Positions 19,526 through 28,286 of a DNA stretch of 64,000 nucleotides are shown one piece after another. Position numbers and translations under genes: made by a program. Every line of letters starts with the position of its first letter. Within the stretch, counting starts at the first letter, position 1. The DNA lies in NCBI RefSeq assembly GCF_000422425.1, contig NZ_AULT01000029.1, positions 17,607-81,606 of the forward strand, read 5' to 3'. A model generated the notes under the pieces. That model did no database searches. It was not told the DNA's origin and worked only from the letters and a program-made list of their open reading frames with translations. This DNA is from Oceanospirillum beijerinckii DSM 7166 (GTDB taxonomy: Bacteria > Pseudomonadota > Gammaproteobacteria > Pseudomonadales > Halomonadaceae).

Positions 19526-20516
19526 AGGGTAAACGCATCTAAATTTTAGGTCGTCTTAAATAGGATGCTTTCCAGATATCTATCATCTACTCCCGCTAAT
19601 TTAAGCTTTCTTGCTATACCACCCTTAATCGTTTCATCCTGTTTGATTAAGTGAAGTGCTATATGCCTCAGTATTGCCAGATTTTCTGCTGAGTAGCCCG
19701 AGTGGATCAGGCAATCATCCTCCCTAAACCCCACATCAAGGCTCCAGTGCAAACCGTTCTCTATACCCCAATGCCTTCGTATAATACCACTCAGTTGCTC
19801 TGCAACTGGAGGTAAACTACTGATAAAGTGTCGAACTTCTCCATACTTCTCCCCATCAACCAAATGATTGCTATAGACCGCTACCGCACTTTGAATACCA
19901 GGCCAGCGTGAACTCGCATCAATAGAAATAACGGTGTCTTTGATAACCAGTTGCTCCAGTAATTTAGGGATAGCCGTTATTTCATTCGATTTCTCCTCAG
20001 TCTTTTGTTGTCCAATGACCAGATTATGTTCACCAATCCAGGCACTCACCATGTGTATCGCTTGCTTCCCTTTGGCTTTTGACCTTGAGCCTCGTAATGT
20101 TTTGCCATCAATGGCAATTTGATGACCTTCCAGCGAAATGCCAAGACTGGCGACCCAATCAGCAAAACATTGGCGAAAAGCCTCTGGATCAACATGCATG
20201 AAAATACGTCAAATAGTGTCGTGATAAGGAGGTGCCATTAGGTAGGTCCAGGAAACGTCGAAGCCAGGACTCTTTACTTTTGGCAAAGAGCTCAATTTCT
20301 TCCCTGCCATCAAACCCACAAATCGTGGCATACAGGCCGATAAAAACGGCATCAATAAGTTTGTGGCGGCGGGTTCTTTCTACCCGAAATTCAGGGAGTT
20401 TGTCGAAGCAAGCTGCAATTGTATTTTCTTCAAGCATAATGGAACTCAGGGAAGGTTGGTCAGACCAAAGAGTAATCGGTTACGGTCAGGATGAAAAATT
20501 TAGATGCGTTTACCCT
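19526..20516 (-). mobile_element. Decayed ISAs1-family insertion sequence (991 bp)
   Basis: The element is bounded by perfect 22-bp inverted repeats at 19526-19547 and 20495-20516, beginning AGGGTAAACGCATC. It encloses one broken transposase gene. No target-site duplication is visible: the ten bases left (GACTCTCCGA) and right (GTCAGGTGAC) of the ends do not match. The element is shorter than full ISAs1 members (about 1.2 kb). With the gene damage this means it cannot move by itself, but its ends look intact and could be used in trans. Confidence 0.85.
19546..20437 (-). pseudogene. ISAs1-family (H-repeat) transposase, frameshifted and internally deleted
   Basis: The N-terminal piece (82 codons, 20437-20189) matches the family start, with LIDAVFIGLYATICGFDGREEIE and FLDLPNGT. 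The reading frame is then lost: the continuation HDTI-stop-RIFMHVDPEAF lies one base out of frame and has an in-frame TGA. The C-terminal piece (from 20199) has IAIDGKTLRGS, EITAIPKLL and HWGIENGLHWSLDV, the DDE catalytic elements. Between ISIDA and RWPGIQSAV about 65-75 residues normally present (the ALKGNQ segment) are missing without a frame change. So three independent lesions can be seen. Confidence 0.8.
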
Positions 20517-20547
20517 GTCAGGTGACTTCCACCTTTTGAGAACAAAT

Positions 20548-21351
20548 CTAGCACTCTATGTTTTCATGATGACTGACTACTAGGTTATCCAGCAGCATAG
20601 TAAAGGACCAACCAAATACCGGATTCACAAATGCAGAAGCAAACATCACAATACCGGCGGACTGAGACGTTTTGGAATCACGGGTCATCTGCATACCGGC
20701 CTCCAGCAACGGAAGAAATACACCCACTAACAACGCAACACGCAGCACCGGCGGCCATACAGCCAGATCCATACCATTAGCCCAGTCAAACAGTGCCTTG
20801 ACCTGGCTGATCATGCCGACAGCCCCGAGATAGATCAGCAGACCTCCCCGCCCCCCTTCGCCTGTAAGCACCATCAACTTACTGCCGCCTTTGGTAATAC
20901 TGAGGAACAGACCAAACAGCCCCACCATAATCCCGAGCGCCATCGGATGACCACCTGAAGCCACAATTAGGGGAATCATGGGGATCATGGGCCCGTGTGT
21001 ACCAGCCAGGTTGGCATTCGGATTAAAAATGCCAGAGAACAAAATCACAAACAGTAATGCCGCGATCAGCATCTCAAAACGTACATTTTCGATTACAAAC
21101 TCACTGGACAAACCCAGAGGCGAGGCAAAAGCCGCCACAACAGCTGCAACCATAACAATCTTACCAATCGTTGCGGCCAGCGCAGGCACAAAATCCTCCA
21201 TCTCGAAGTGATAATCACGAAACGGCAGGTTAACCCCCCAGCGCTTGGGGTTCATGATGGTCAGCTCGTGCTCCAGATACTCTGCACGCGAGTTAAAACT
21301 CTTACTCGGCTTACGCTGAGAGCGATAGCAGCCATTATTTTGTTGCGTCAT
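20548..21351 (-). pseudogene. DUF3360 family membrane protein, C-terminal half missing
   Basis: 267 codons. After a polar N-terminus containing EYLEHELTIMNPKRWGVNLPFRDY, eight or so hydrophobic segments follow (for example LFVILFSGIFNPNANLAGTHGP and MALGIMVGLFGLFLSITKGG). This matches the start of DUF3360 proteins, a SulP/permease-like family of about 490 residues known mainly from vibrios. The match stops after TMLLDNL; the last residues VVSHHENIEC look like read-through into unrelated sequence. The ISAs1 remnant begins 31 bases beyond the stop. I infer that a deletion next to the insertion removed the second half. The stated full length is from memory of the family and should be checked. 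Confidence 0.6.
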
Positions 21352-21714
21352 ACGAATCTACTTTGTTGCGTTTATCGGGAAACTTTGACGTAGCACTTGT
21401 TGTAATAACGACCTAAGCAGAACATCTAAACGGACAGTTTCAACTCACTCGTCACGATACTTTCCAGCTCAAGTACAAATCTACCAATCAGTAGGCCAAA
21501 GAATGGTAAAATATATGACCAACCAGTCTCCATTCGACGTAGGCATTTGATACATAAGTCAAATTTTTAACCTACATATAAAGAAGCAGTTATTAACACT
21601 TCATTCTCACGACACTATTTAGTAACAAATACCTGTCTTTTTTGCGCTATGGAGACACTAAAGACAAAAAGGCGATAAAATTCTGAGAAGATAACCCAGC
21701 CTGAAAGGTAATAC
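21352..21714. other. Divergent intergenic region, no gene seen
   Basis: 363 AT-rich bases between the truncated DUF3360 gene and the Crp/Fnr-like gene. It must carry the promoter of the latter. I see no strong dyad, repeat or coding frame. Confidence 0.5.
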
Positions 21715-22278
21715 GTGATTTACGACGATTTGAACCTGCCACCACCACCGCACCCTGAGTTTAACCTACAGGATCAAACGCTATTGGAGCTTGAAGCCCA
21801 GCAAGCGCTGATTCGTCAGGGTGATATCAGTCATAGTATCTACTGGCTGGAAAAGGGGTTGGTTCGAGCAGTGTTTAGCGATGACACAGGCAAGGAGTTC
21901 ACCAAGGAGTTTTTCTGGGAGGGCGATATTATCTTTCAGCCCCGTAGCCTGCTGACTGATGAGCCTTTACCCTACAGCATGCTGGCACTGGAGGCTTGCC
22001 GTTATCGACAGCTCAGTATTGAGCGTTATCTGGAATTTGTGCGAACCGATCCGCAATGGCAACAATACCATCAACGCATATTGACGCTGCACCTGATTAA
22101 CAGAGAAAGAAAAGAAGAGTTCCTGCTGCTTAACAGCCCGGAAAAACGAGTGATACGTTTTAATCAAAATTTTGCCTGGCTAATCAAACGGGTGCCCGAT
22201 TATATTCTGGCGTCTTATCTGGGTATGACGCCTATAAGTTATAGCCGGATCAAAAAGCGCCTGGGTCTTTCCTCTTAA
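21715..22278 (+). CDS. Crp/Fnr-family transcription regulator
   Basis: 187 residues, GTG start with AAAGG 6 bases upstream. A cyclic-nucleotide-binding-type beta roll covers about residues 15-115 (IRQGDISHSIYWLEKGLVRAVF, EFFWEGDIIFQP). A C-terminal helix-turn-helix (YILASYLGMTPISYSRIKKRLG, about 163-184) completes it. There are no clustered cysteines, so it is not an oxygen-sensing FNR, and the cAMP phosphate-binding RxS motif is absent. It resembles the short Crp/Fnr-like regulators of unknown ligand often seen next to transporters. The regulated target may be the divergent DUF3360 gene or elaA downstream. Confidence 0.8.
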   Translation: MIYDDLNLPPPPHPEFNLQDQTLLELEAQQALIRQGDISHSIYWLEKGLVRAVFSDDTGKEFTKEFFWEGDIIFQPRSLLTDEPLPYSMLALEACRYRQLSIERYLEFVRTDPQWQQYHQRILTLHLINRERKEEFLLLNSPEKRVIRFNQNFAWLIKRVPDYILASYLGMTPISYSRIKKRLGLSS

Positions 22279-22367
22279 CAATTGTTAATGCACTCAGGTG
22301 ACATGCCTACTACAGTAATTGCCAGTTACCAATCAACCGTTTATACAACAAGTAAGAAGTCACACCC

Positions 22368-22883
22368 ATGAACTGGCAACTCAAAACCTTTAAACAACTC
22401 TCCGCTGATCAACTGTATCAACTACTGAAACTGCGCAGCGATATCTTTGTTGTGGAGCAAGACTGCGCCTATAGCGATATGGATGGATTGGATCGCCATA
22501 GCCAGTGCTTGCATCTGATGGCATATGGCGAAGTAACCACTATGTATGATAACGACACCAGCAACAGCCCAGAAGATCAACAGGAAGTCCCTCTGATTGC
22601 CTATGCCCGTCTACTTCCACCCGGTGCATCTTACCCAGGCATGAGTAGCATTGGCCGCGTTATCGTTAACCCGGATTACCGCATTAAGGGTATGGGACAC
22701 CAGCTGATAGAGATAGCTAAAGAGCATACACTGCAATACTGGCCTGGATTGGATATCAAGATTGGCGCTCAGGCTCATCTGGAAAACTTCTACGCTCAAC
22801 ATGGCTTTAAGGTCATCTCTGAGCCGTATCTGGAAGATGGCATTCCTCATATCCATATGCTGTTTAGCCCTGATGCTCAGTAA
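22368..22883 (+). CDS. elaA: ElaA-type GNAT acetyltransferase
   Basis: 171 residues of the GNAT fold in the ElaA family. The N-terminal LYQLLKLRSDIFVVEQDCAY and the later SIGRVIVNPDYRIKGMGHQLI (motif A, acetyl-CoA site) with AQAHLENFYAQHGF are typical. The substrate is unknown. Compared with Escherichia coli ElaA (about 153 residues) it has an insertion near residue 60-75 (MYDNDTSNSPEDQQE). Its TAA overlaps the ATG of the EamA gene by one base, so the two are translated from one mRNA. Confidence 0.85.
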   Translation: MNWQLKTFKQLSADQLYQLLKLRSDIFVVEQDCAYSDMDGLDRHSQCLHLMAYGEVTTMYDNDTSNSPEDQQEVPLIAYARLLPPGASYPGMSSIGRVIVNPDYRIKGMGHQLIEIAKEHTLQYWPGLDIKIGAQAHLENFYAQHGFKVISEPYLEDGIPHIHMLFSPDAQ

Positions 22884-23836
22884 TGGCAGCTAAATCTTTG
22901 AATACATCAAATGCTCCTGCCCACCAATCTCAACCCTCTCAATCTAGACCCACTCAGGTAGCACCTACCGCCTTGGTGGCGATTATCGGGTTGTTAGTAG
23001 GTAACCTGATCCTGACACTGGGTGATATCGCCATTAAAAGTCTGGGCGCCAGCGTAGGCTTGTTTCAATACCTGGCCATTCGCTATCTGCTGACTCTAAT
23101 GCTGATTTGGCCGATTTGGCGACGCTTATCAGCAAAACAGCGAGCCCCCAGTGGTTTTAAGATCCATCTATTAAGAGGCCACCTGTCTCTATTAGGTGCA
23201 GTCTGTGCTTTTTATTCGTTACTACACCTGAGTTTAGCCACTGCCAATGTGATCTTTTACGCAGCTCCTCTAGTGACACTGCTACTGGCCAGAATCTGGT
23301 TAAAACAAGCGCTCACTTATGTACAGGTGACTCAGGTTTGTCTGGGCTTTATCGGCGTGATGATCGCCTTACGGCCCGATGAACTGCATTGGACCGTACT
23401 GACCGCTATAACCGTCGCTTTTACCGTGGCCCTGTTTAATCTGTTGAGCTGCAAGATGCCCAAAAACCAGGCGATGCCCAGCATGGTGCTTTGGGGTAAC
23501 CTCAGTGCACTTCCCCTATCTGTGGTCTTAGCCATTATCTTCTGGCAACCATTGCAGATTGAGATGCTGATACTGGCGGCTATCGTAGCGATTACGACCA
23601 CCCTATATCAAGTGATTGCGGCTAAAGCCTATCGCAACAGTAGTGCCGGTGAGATTGTTATCGCAGAATATTCCGGCCTGCTATTTGCCTTGCTGATTGG
23701 TATCTTCAGTTTTGATGAACCCGCCCATTGGTACACACTGACTGGCATCAGCCTGATTATTCTACCCATGGCCTGGCAGAGTGCTCATCTCTATCGAAAA
23801 CGCGCCTCGACCATGCAAACACCCAGCGCCTCCTGA
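22883..23836 (+). CDS. EamA/DMT-family transporter
   Basis: 317 residues with ten predicted transmembrane helices and two EamA repeats, after a polar, Gln/Ser/Pro-rich N-terminus of about 25 residues. Such proteins export or exchange metabolites such as amino acids or nucleotide derivatives across the inner membrane. The typical GDIAIKSLGASVGLFQYLAIRY opening is present. It overlaps elaA by one base and probably forms an operon with it. Substrate cannot be inferred. Confidence 0.85.
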   Translation: MAAKSLNTSNAPAHQSQPSQSRPTQVAPTALVAIIGLLVGNLILTLGDIAIKSLGASVGLFQYLAIRYLLTLMLIWPIWRRLSAKQRAPSGFKIHLLRGHLSLLGAVCAFYSLLHLSLATANVIFYAAPLVTLLLARIWLKQALTYVQVTQVCLGFIGVMIALRPDELHWTVLTAITVAFTVALFNLLSCKMPKNQAMPSMVLWGNLSALPLSVVLAIIFWQPLQIEMLILAAIVAITTTLYQVIAAKAYRNSSAGEIVIAEYSGLLFALLIGIFSFDEPAHWYTLTGISLIILPMAWQSAHLYRKRASTMQTPSAS

Positions 23837-24011
23837 TTGAATACCGCCGGAGTATCTGTTAAAAAACGCGGCTTTTTCCCTATGCTTCAGCTATTTCCCC
23901 TATGATTTAGCTAAGGCTATCGATTAGCCAACAACCTTATTACCCTGCAACACCGGTGCTCTATGCAATATAGAGCACTGGATTTTTGTACAAGCCGTGA
24001 TGGAGAGCCCT

Positions 24012-25028
24012 ATGTCCAACTTATCCCAATTTATCGCCGCCCTGCCAAAAGCAGAGCTGCATCTGCATATCGAAGGCTCTTTTGAACCCGAGCTGATGTT
24101 TAATATCGCCGAACGTAATGGTATTACCCTGCCATTTGACAGTGTTGAAGCACTGAAAAAAGCCTATGAGTTTAATAACCTGCAGGAATTTCTGGATATC
24201 TATTATCAGGGTATGAATGTGCTGCAAACGGAACAGGACTACTATGATCTGACCATGGCTTATCTGCAGCGTGTAAAAACCGATAATGTGCGTCATGTGG
24301 AGATATTTTGGGATCCTCAGGGCCATCTGGAACGTAATATTGCCTTTTCTACTCAGATCAATGGCATCCTAAAAGCTTTGGAAGAGGGTGAGCAGCTACT
24401 GGATATCAGTTATCGCCTGATTATGTCTTTCCTACGTCATCTGCCGGAAGAGAGTGCTTTTGAAACCCTGACTCAGGCCGAACCCTATCTGGATCATATT
24501 TATGGTGTGGGTCTGGACTCTTCTGAAGTAGGACACCCACCCGAGAAATTCGCCCGGGTGTTTGCCGCCTGTAAGGAGAAGGGCTTAAAAGTAACCGTCC
24601 ATGCAGGAGAAGAGGGTCCGGCAGAATACGTCTGGCAAGCATTGGACCTGATACAGGTGGACCGTGTCGACCACGGCAACCGCTCGTTGGAAGATGACAA
24701 ACTGGTACAACGCTTAGTCGCTGATCAGCAAGTACTCACTGTATGTCCATTATCTAACCTGAAACTGCAAGTAGTGACAGATCTCAGCCAGCACCCTATC
24801 CCAAACATGCTGGAAGCAGGTCTAAAAGCCACCGTAAATTCCGATGATCCCGCTTACTTCGGCGGTTATATGAATGACAACCTCAATGCCCTGCAACAAG
24901 CGGTTGGTCTGGATAAAGCTCAATTGGCTACTCTGACTCGTAACGCCATTGAGGGTAGCTGGGCAGAAGCAGAACGCAAAAAGCTATTATTAGCCGAACT
25001 GGATCAGGTCATCGCCGAATTTACTTAA
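24012..25028 (+). CDS. Adenine deaminase (adenosine-deaminase-like family)
   Basis: 338 residues starting MSNLSQFIAALPKAELHLHIEG; this ATG has GGAG upstream and was preferred over a GTG five codons earlier. Zinc site residues are seen in ELHLHIEG, in HAGEEG (about 196-201) and in VNSDDPAYFGG (about 276-286). The SSEVGHPPEKF segment and overall likeness to Pseudomonas aeruginosa PA0148 place it in the branch that deaminates adenine to hypoxanthine rather than adenosine. It links to the purine uptake and salvage genes at 8-9.8 kb functionally, though it is unlinked in the map. Confidence 0.87.
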   Translation: MSNLSQFIAALPKAELHLHIEGSFEPELMFNIAERNGITLPFDSVEALKKAYEFNNLQEFLDIYYQGMNVLQTEQDYYDLTMAYLQRVKTDNVRHVEIFWDPQGHLERNIAFSTQINGILKALEEGEQLLDISYRLIMSFLRHLPEESAFETLTQAEPYLDHIYGVGLDSSEVGHPPEKFARVFAACKEKGLKVTVHAGEEGPAEYVWQALDLIQVDRVDHGNRSLEDDKLVQRLVADQQVLTVCPLSNLKLQVVTDLSQHPIPNMLEAGLKATVNSDDPAYFGGYMNDNLNALQQAVGLDKAQLATLTRNAIEGSWAEAERKKLLLAELDQVIAEFT

Positions 25029-25070
25029 TAAATGAAGAGTTCGCTGAATAAATGCTGCTGAAGGAATAAG

Positions 25071-25133
25071 CACTCACACAAAAGTTTCTCTTTAGCAGAT
25101 GGCCGAAAATACCGAAATACTTTTGTGTAAGTG
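25071..25133 (-). repeat. Palindromic dispersed repeat, copy A (63 bp)
   Basis: The ends CACTCACACAAAAGT and ACTTTTGTGTAAGTG are inverted repeats with one mismatch in 15. The interior contains GGCCGAAAATACCGAAAT. It belongs to a family with three longer copies at 27865, 28169 and 47544 and has a shortened centre. It lies about 100 bases before the AraC-type gene. Confidence 0.8.
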
Positions 25134-25229
25134 TGTACCGCTATATTCTCTGCTCAGAATGCCAGAGAATATAGCCTCTCCTGCTCCAACAATTTTTGTT
25201 TCAGCATTTAAGATAAAAAGGACCTTGAC

Positions 25230-26342
25230 TTGCTCAGCATTCCATTGCCTTTTGTAATTACCCTGCTACTGACTATACTGGCTATTACACTGTATCAACG
25301 TCAGCGGCACGTTCCCCACTCCCTACAACCTAGCACATTAAAACCTGCCATTGGCTTTATTGGCTTATGTGCGGTGATGATCACCCTGGTAGGCATACGT
25401 TGGAGCTGGGATATCGCATTTATTCGTTTCTTACAACCGATAGTCGCTGCTACGGTGCCCTCAGCGGCCTGGTATTGTTTTAGCCAGAGCCAAAGTCAGA
25501 AACGATTGTCTTGGCCCCACTGGTTATCCCCTATCGTTATCGCTGGACTGTCTTATAGCTACCCTATTTGGCAGCCACCAGTTGATGCTTTATTAGTGCT
25601 ACTCTACGTCGGCTATGGCGCGGTGATGATTCGCACTGCTATGCGAATATCTCAAACAACTGAGACACCGCCTGCCCGTATTAGGCTCTCCCAGATTGAT
25701 CAGGTATCCAGAGCAGAATTCATAGCGGGCTGCGCACTACTCTTTTCTGCTTGTGTTGATCTTTTGCTGACTTTGGATTTTGCGCTCTATCAGGGTCAAC
25801 ATGCGACCATGCTGGTGAGTACAGCTCAATCCCTACTGATTCCGCTACTGGTTTGGGCTGTTGTCACGGTTGGTCAGAGTATTGCCGATGACAGCCCTGA
25901 GCAGCAAGAAGCGGAAAACTCGAAACCGACAACGACTGACAGTGCACAGGACCAAGTCAACTACTCCAAAACAATCCCAGATATAAGCCAGATAGACCAT
26001 GAAACCCGCCAGACCGCAGTCGCTATCAAACAGTTAATCACTGATAGGCAACTATTTTTAGACCCGGACCTTACGTTAAACCGGCTGGCTCGAAAAGCGG
26101 GCATTCCTTCCCGACTGATTTCGGAGGCGATTAATCAAGTTGAGCAACAGAGTATCTCCCAACTGCTGAATCACTACCGGATAGAGCACGCCAAGCATTT
26201 GCTACTGACCACCGATGACACCATTACTCAGATCTATCTCAGTTCTGGCTATCAGACCAAATCCAACTTCAACCGGGCTTTCTCTAATATCACGGGTACA
26301 ACCCCCAGCCAGTTTCGTCGCCAGGCTGCCAACTCCGATTAA
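25230..26342 (+). CDS. Membrane-anchored AraC-family regulator
   Basis: 370 residues, TTG start with AAAAGGA upstream. About seven hydrophobic segments fill residues 5-210. A polar, Gln/Thr-rich linker follows (about 215-255), then a C-terminal AraC/XylS DNA-binding domain with two helix-turn-helix units (LNRLARKAGIPSRLISEAINQ and ITQIYLSSGYQTKSNFNRAF, about 280-365). A DNA-binding domain on a polytopic membrane part means the promoter must be reached while the protein sits in the membrane; ligands of such regulators are mostly unknown. The final GTTPSQFRRQ is typical. A repeat copy lies just upstream and a strong hairpin just downstream. Confidence 0.82.
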   Translation: MLSIPLPFVITLLLTILAITLYQRQRHVPHSLQPSTLKPAIGFIGLCAVMITLVGIRWSWDIAFIRFLQPIVAATVPSAAWYCFSQSQSQKRLSWPHWLSPIVIAGLSYSYPIWQPPVDALLVLLYVGYGAVMIRTAMRISQTTETPPARIRLSQIDQVSRAEFIAGCALLFSACVDLLLTLDFALYQGQHATMLVSTAQSLLIPLLVWAVVTVGQSIADDSPEQQEAENSKPTTTDSAQDQVNYSKTIPDISQIDHETRQTAVAIKQLITDRQLFLDPDLTLNRLARKAGIPSRLISEAINQVEQQSISQLLNHYRIEHAKHLLLTTDDTITQIYLSSGYQTKSNFNRAFSNITGTTPSQFRRQAANSD

Positions 26343-26375
26343 ACACCGGCACAGAAGCTTTTTTACACTTAGACC

Positions 26376-26409
26376 TTATCGCCTCCGGCCATTGGCCGGA
26401 GACGATAAA
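26376..26409 (+). terminator. Long hairpin between convergent genes
   Basis: TTATCGCCTCCGGCCA pairs with TGGCCGGAGACGATAA with one mismatch. It lies between the convergent AraC-type and hydrolase genes. A second, weaker stem occurs at 26451-26484 (ATGGTAAG with CTTACCAT, around a seven-C run). T runs are missing, so terminator function is likely but not certain. Confidence 0.5.
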
Positions 26410-26516
26410 AGTATTCATGCTGTAGCGCTTAAGTCTACAAAGAGACAAATATGGTAAGAATGGCTTCGCTCCCCCCCTTACCATAAGACCATATGCGATT
26501 ATCAGAACTCATATCA

Positions 26517-27644
26517 TTAGTGGTTACTGGGCTCAAAACCATACTGCTTTAAAAAAGATTGAATATCGGTAAATATCTTCTGATGCAACTTGATCCGATC
26601 TTGTCCCTTACCGTCCTTGCAGATAATACCGTCACCGGGAAACTCCTGTTCCAAAATCTCAACAGCTCCCGGTTTACACGGTTGCATAAAGCTAAAATGA
26701 GTCGCGCCCCGATACACCCGGTAACTTTGCTTTTTCAATGGCATATGTTCAGCCAGATAGCCAGACTCAAACTGCTGCGGCAGATCGCCAATATCCACAC
26801 CCGCAGCCAAAATGAGGCTTGGAATATCAACCTGACTTAAGCTGGCAGGAGAAAAACTTCTGGCCAAGCCTAAATCCAAAGAGATCACCGCCTTGATTCG
26901 AGGATCTTTTAGGCTTGTACTTGTACTCGCTTGCGAACTCTCACTTTGGCCATTCGGAGCTGGCTCTCCAGGTTGCACTTGCGCTAAACCCAATTCTACG
27001 GCCAAACCACAGGTACGAGGATTGGGTAACAATACACACTCTTGCTTAAAGTACTTACGATCAAATTTGGCACCAGCCAGATTTATCACCGTCCAGCCAC
27101 CCAGAGAGTGCCCCATTGCAATCACCTTATTGCGATCAATTAACGGATTCCAACGGGACTGTGCGGTTAACCAATCCAATAAGCGACTGATATCCCGAGG
27201 TCGTTGCCACCACTGTGCCGCTGCTTTAGGCGATTGATTAAAGGTCGTCGTACCAGGGTGATCAACCGCCGCCACCAGATAACCTGCCTGTACTAAACGC
27301 GCCGCCAGCCAATTAAGATTACGCCAACTTCCCCGATAGCCATGGGACAGAACAACAAGGGGATATAAACCTTTTTTAGGCTCCGCTTTTTTAATCACCT
27401 CAGTTCCAATAAAAGCAATATTGTCACCCACTTTTTCTATGCTGATAGACTGATGATTCTTCCCATCCTCCCCATTACTATCTGCGACATTATTATTTGC
27501 TGCATACCATAATGTAATATTTAAAGGTCGTTTACTTTGCTGAGCTATTTCCTGTTGATAAAAGCCTATGTTGTGAGCGTAAACAGGTAAGCCAATAGTG
27601 ATAAATAAAGCGATGAATAATAACCGGGTAAGATACGCCTTCAT
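26517..27644 (-). CDS. Secreted alpha/beta hydrolase (PAF-acetylhydrolase/dienelactone-hydrolase type)
   Basis: 375 residues from MKAYLTRLLFIALF, an ATG preceded by AGGAGCG; the open frame runs 35 codons further upstream but lacks the signal-peptide start. A cleavable signal peptide ends around PVYAHN. The nucleophile is in GHSLGG (about residue 178 of the mature frame), VVLSHGYRGS gives the oxyanion region, and a histidine in ATHFSFMQP is the likely catalytic base. It should act in the periplasm on an ester or lipid; the substrate is unknown. Four cysteines in the second half may form disulfides. It diverges from the DyP-glycyl radical gene. Confidence 0.8.
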   Translation of the reverse strand: MKAYLTRLLFIALFITIGLPVYAHNIGFYQQEIAQQSKRPLNITLWYAANNNVADSNGEDGKNHQSISIEKVGDNIAFIGTEVIKKAEPKKGLYPLVVLSHGYRGSWRNLNWLAARLVQAGYLVAAVDHPGTTTFNQSPKAAAQWWQRPRDISRLLDWLTAQSRWNPLIDRNKVIAMGHSLGGWTVINLAGAKFDRKYFKQECVLLPNPRTCGLAVELGLAQVQPGEPAPNGQSESSQASTSTSLKDPRIKAVISLDLGLARSFSPASLSQVDIPSLILAAGVDIGDLPQQFESGYLAEHMPLKKQSYRVYRGATHFSFMQPCKPGAVEILEQEFPGDGIICKDGKGQDRIKLHQKIFTDIQSFLKQYGFEPSNH

Positions 27645-27779
27645 AACACGCTCCTGATAATCCTTAGCAGTTGAACAAATTAACGGTCGAACAACGTAGC
27701 GGCCAAACAAACTCCCTATCAGACTTTGCCAACCGCAGTTAATGATCACCAGAATCGCTATAAGCCGGTTACCATGCGA

Positions 27780-27797
27780 CCTAAAACGCGTTTTAGG
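27780..27797. promoter_or_regulatory. 18-bp perfect palindrome, operator candidate
   Basis: CCTAAAACGCGTTTTAGG is perfectly symmetric. It lies in the 640-bp region between the divergent hydrolase and DyP-glycyl radical genes, 136 bases upstream of the hydrolase start. The size and symmetry suit a TetR- or LacI-type dimer. No such regulator is encoded in the window. Confidence 0.5.
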
Positions 27798-27864
27798 ACG
27801 TCCTATTTCAGGCTTTACATCTGTTTATGTACCTTGTCAGGAAGCAAATCAGATAACTGTCTAG

Positions 27865-27948
27865 CACCCACACAAAAGTTTCTCTTTGATAGACGGCTTC
27901 ACTCTTCAGCCGCTGGCCGAAGAATATCGAAACACTTTTGTGTCAGTG
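27865..27948 (-). repeat. Palindromic dispersed repeat, copy B (84 bp)
   Basis: The ends CACCCACACAAAAGT and ACTTTTGTGTCAGTG are inverted repeats. The centre has its own dyad, CTTCAGCC-gct-GGCCGAAG. It has the same orientation as copy A and is inverted relative to copy C, 220 bp away. A degraded duplicate of its right arm follows at about 27950-27990. Confidence 0.85.
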
Positions 27949-28168
27949 AAATTGTGTAAGTGTGAGTCGAAACATTTTTATGTCAGTGGGTATAAATAAC
28001 ACCTTATTACACGCCCCTTACCACAAGACACGTAATGTCAGGTAATACTTCCTCTACACCTTTCTCCTTATGATTTCTGTACTTATTACTCTGAATAAAG
28101 AAAGACAGGGCCGATGTGAAGCTACGACAGGGAAATAAAAACACCCCGCTCACTTTCACATCAGATCC

Positions 28169-28252
28169 CACTTACACAAAAGTATTTCGACATTCTTCGG
28201 CTATCGGCTGAAGAATGAAGCATTTTGCTATAAAGAAACTTTTGTGTGAGTG
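28169..28252 (+). repeat. Palindromic dispersed repeat, copy C (84 bp)
   Basis: The ends CACTTACACAAAAGT and ACTTTTGTGTGAGTG enclose an inner dyad around CATTCTTCGGC-tat-CGGCTGAAGAATG. It has the same length as copy B and the opposite orientation. It ends 34 bases before the start codon of the DyP-glycyl radical enzyme, so it must lie in or next to that promoter. Confidence 0.85.
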
Positions 28253-28286
28253 CTTATTTACTTATAAACCGTGAAGGGTGTCATCG

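Noticed and set aside
19515..20527. Target-site duplication around the ISAs1 remnant
   Set aside because: Flanking 8-10 bases do not match on the two sides, with either choice of the end base.
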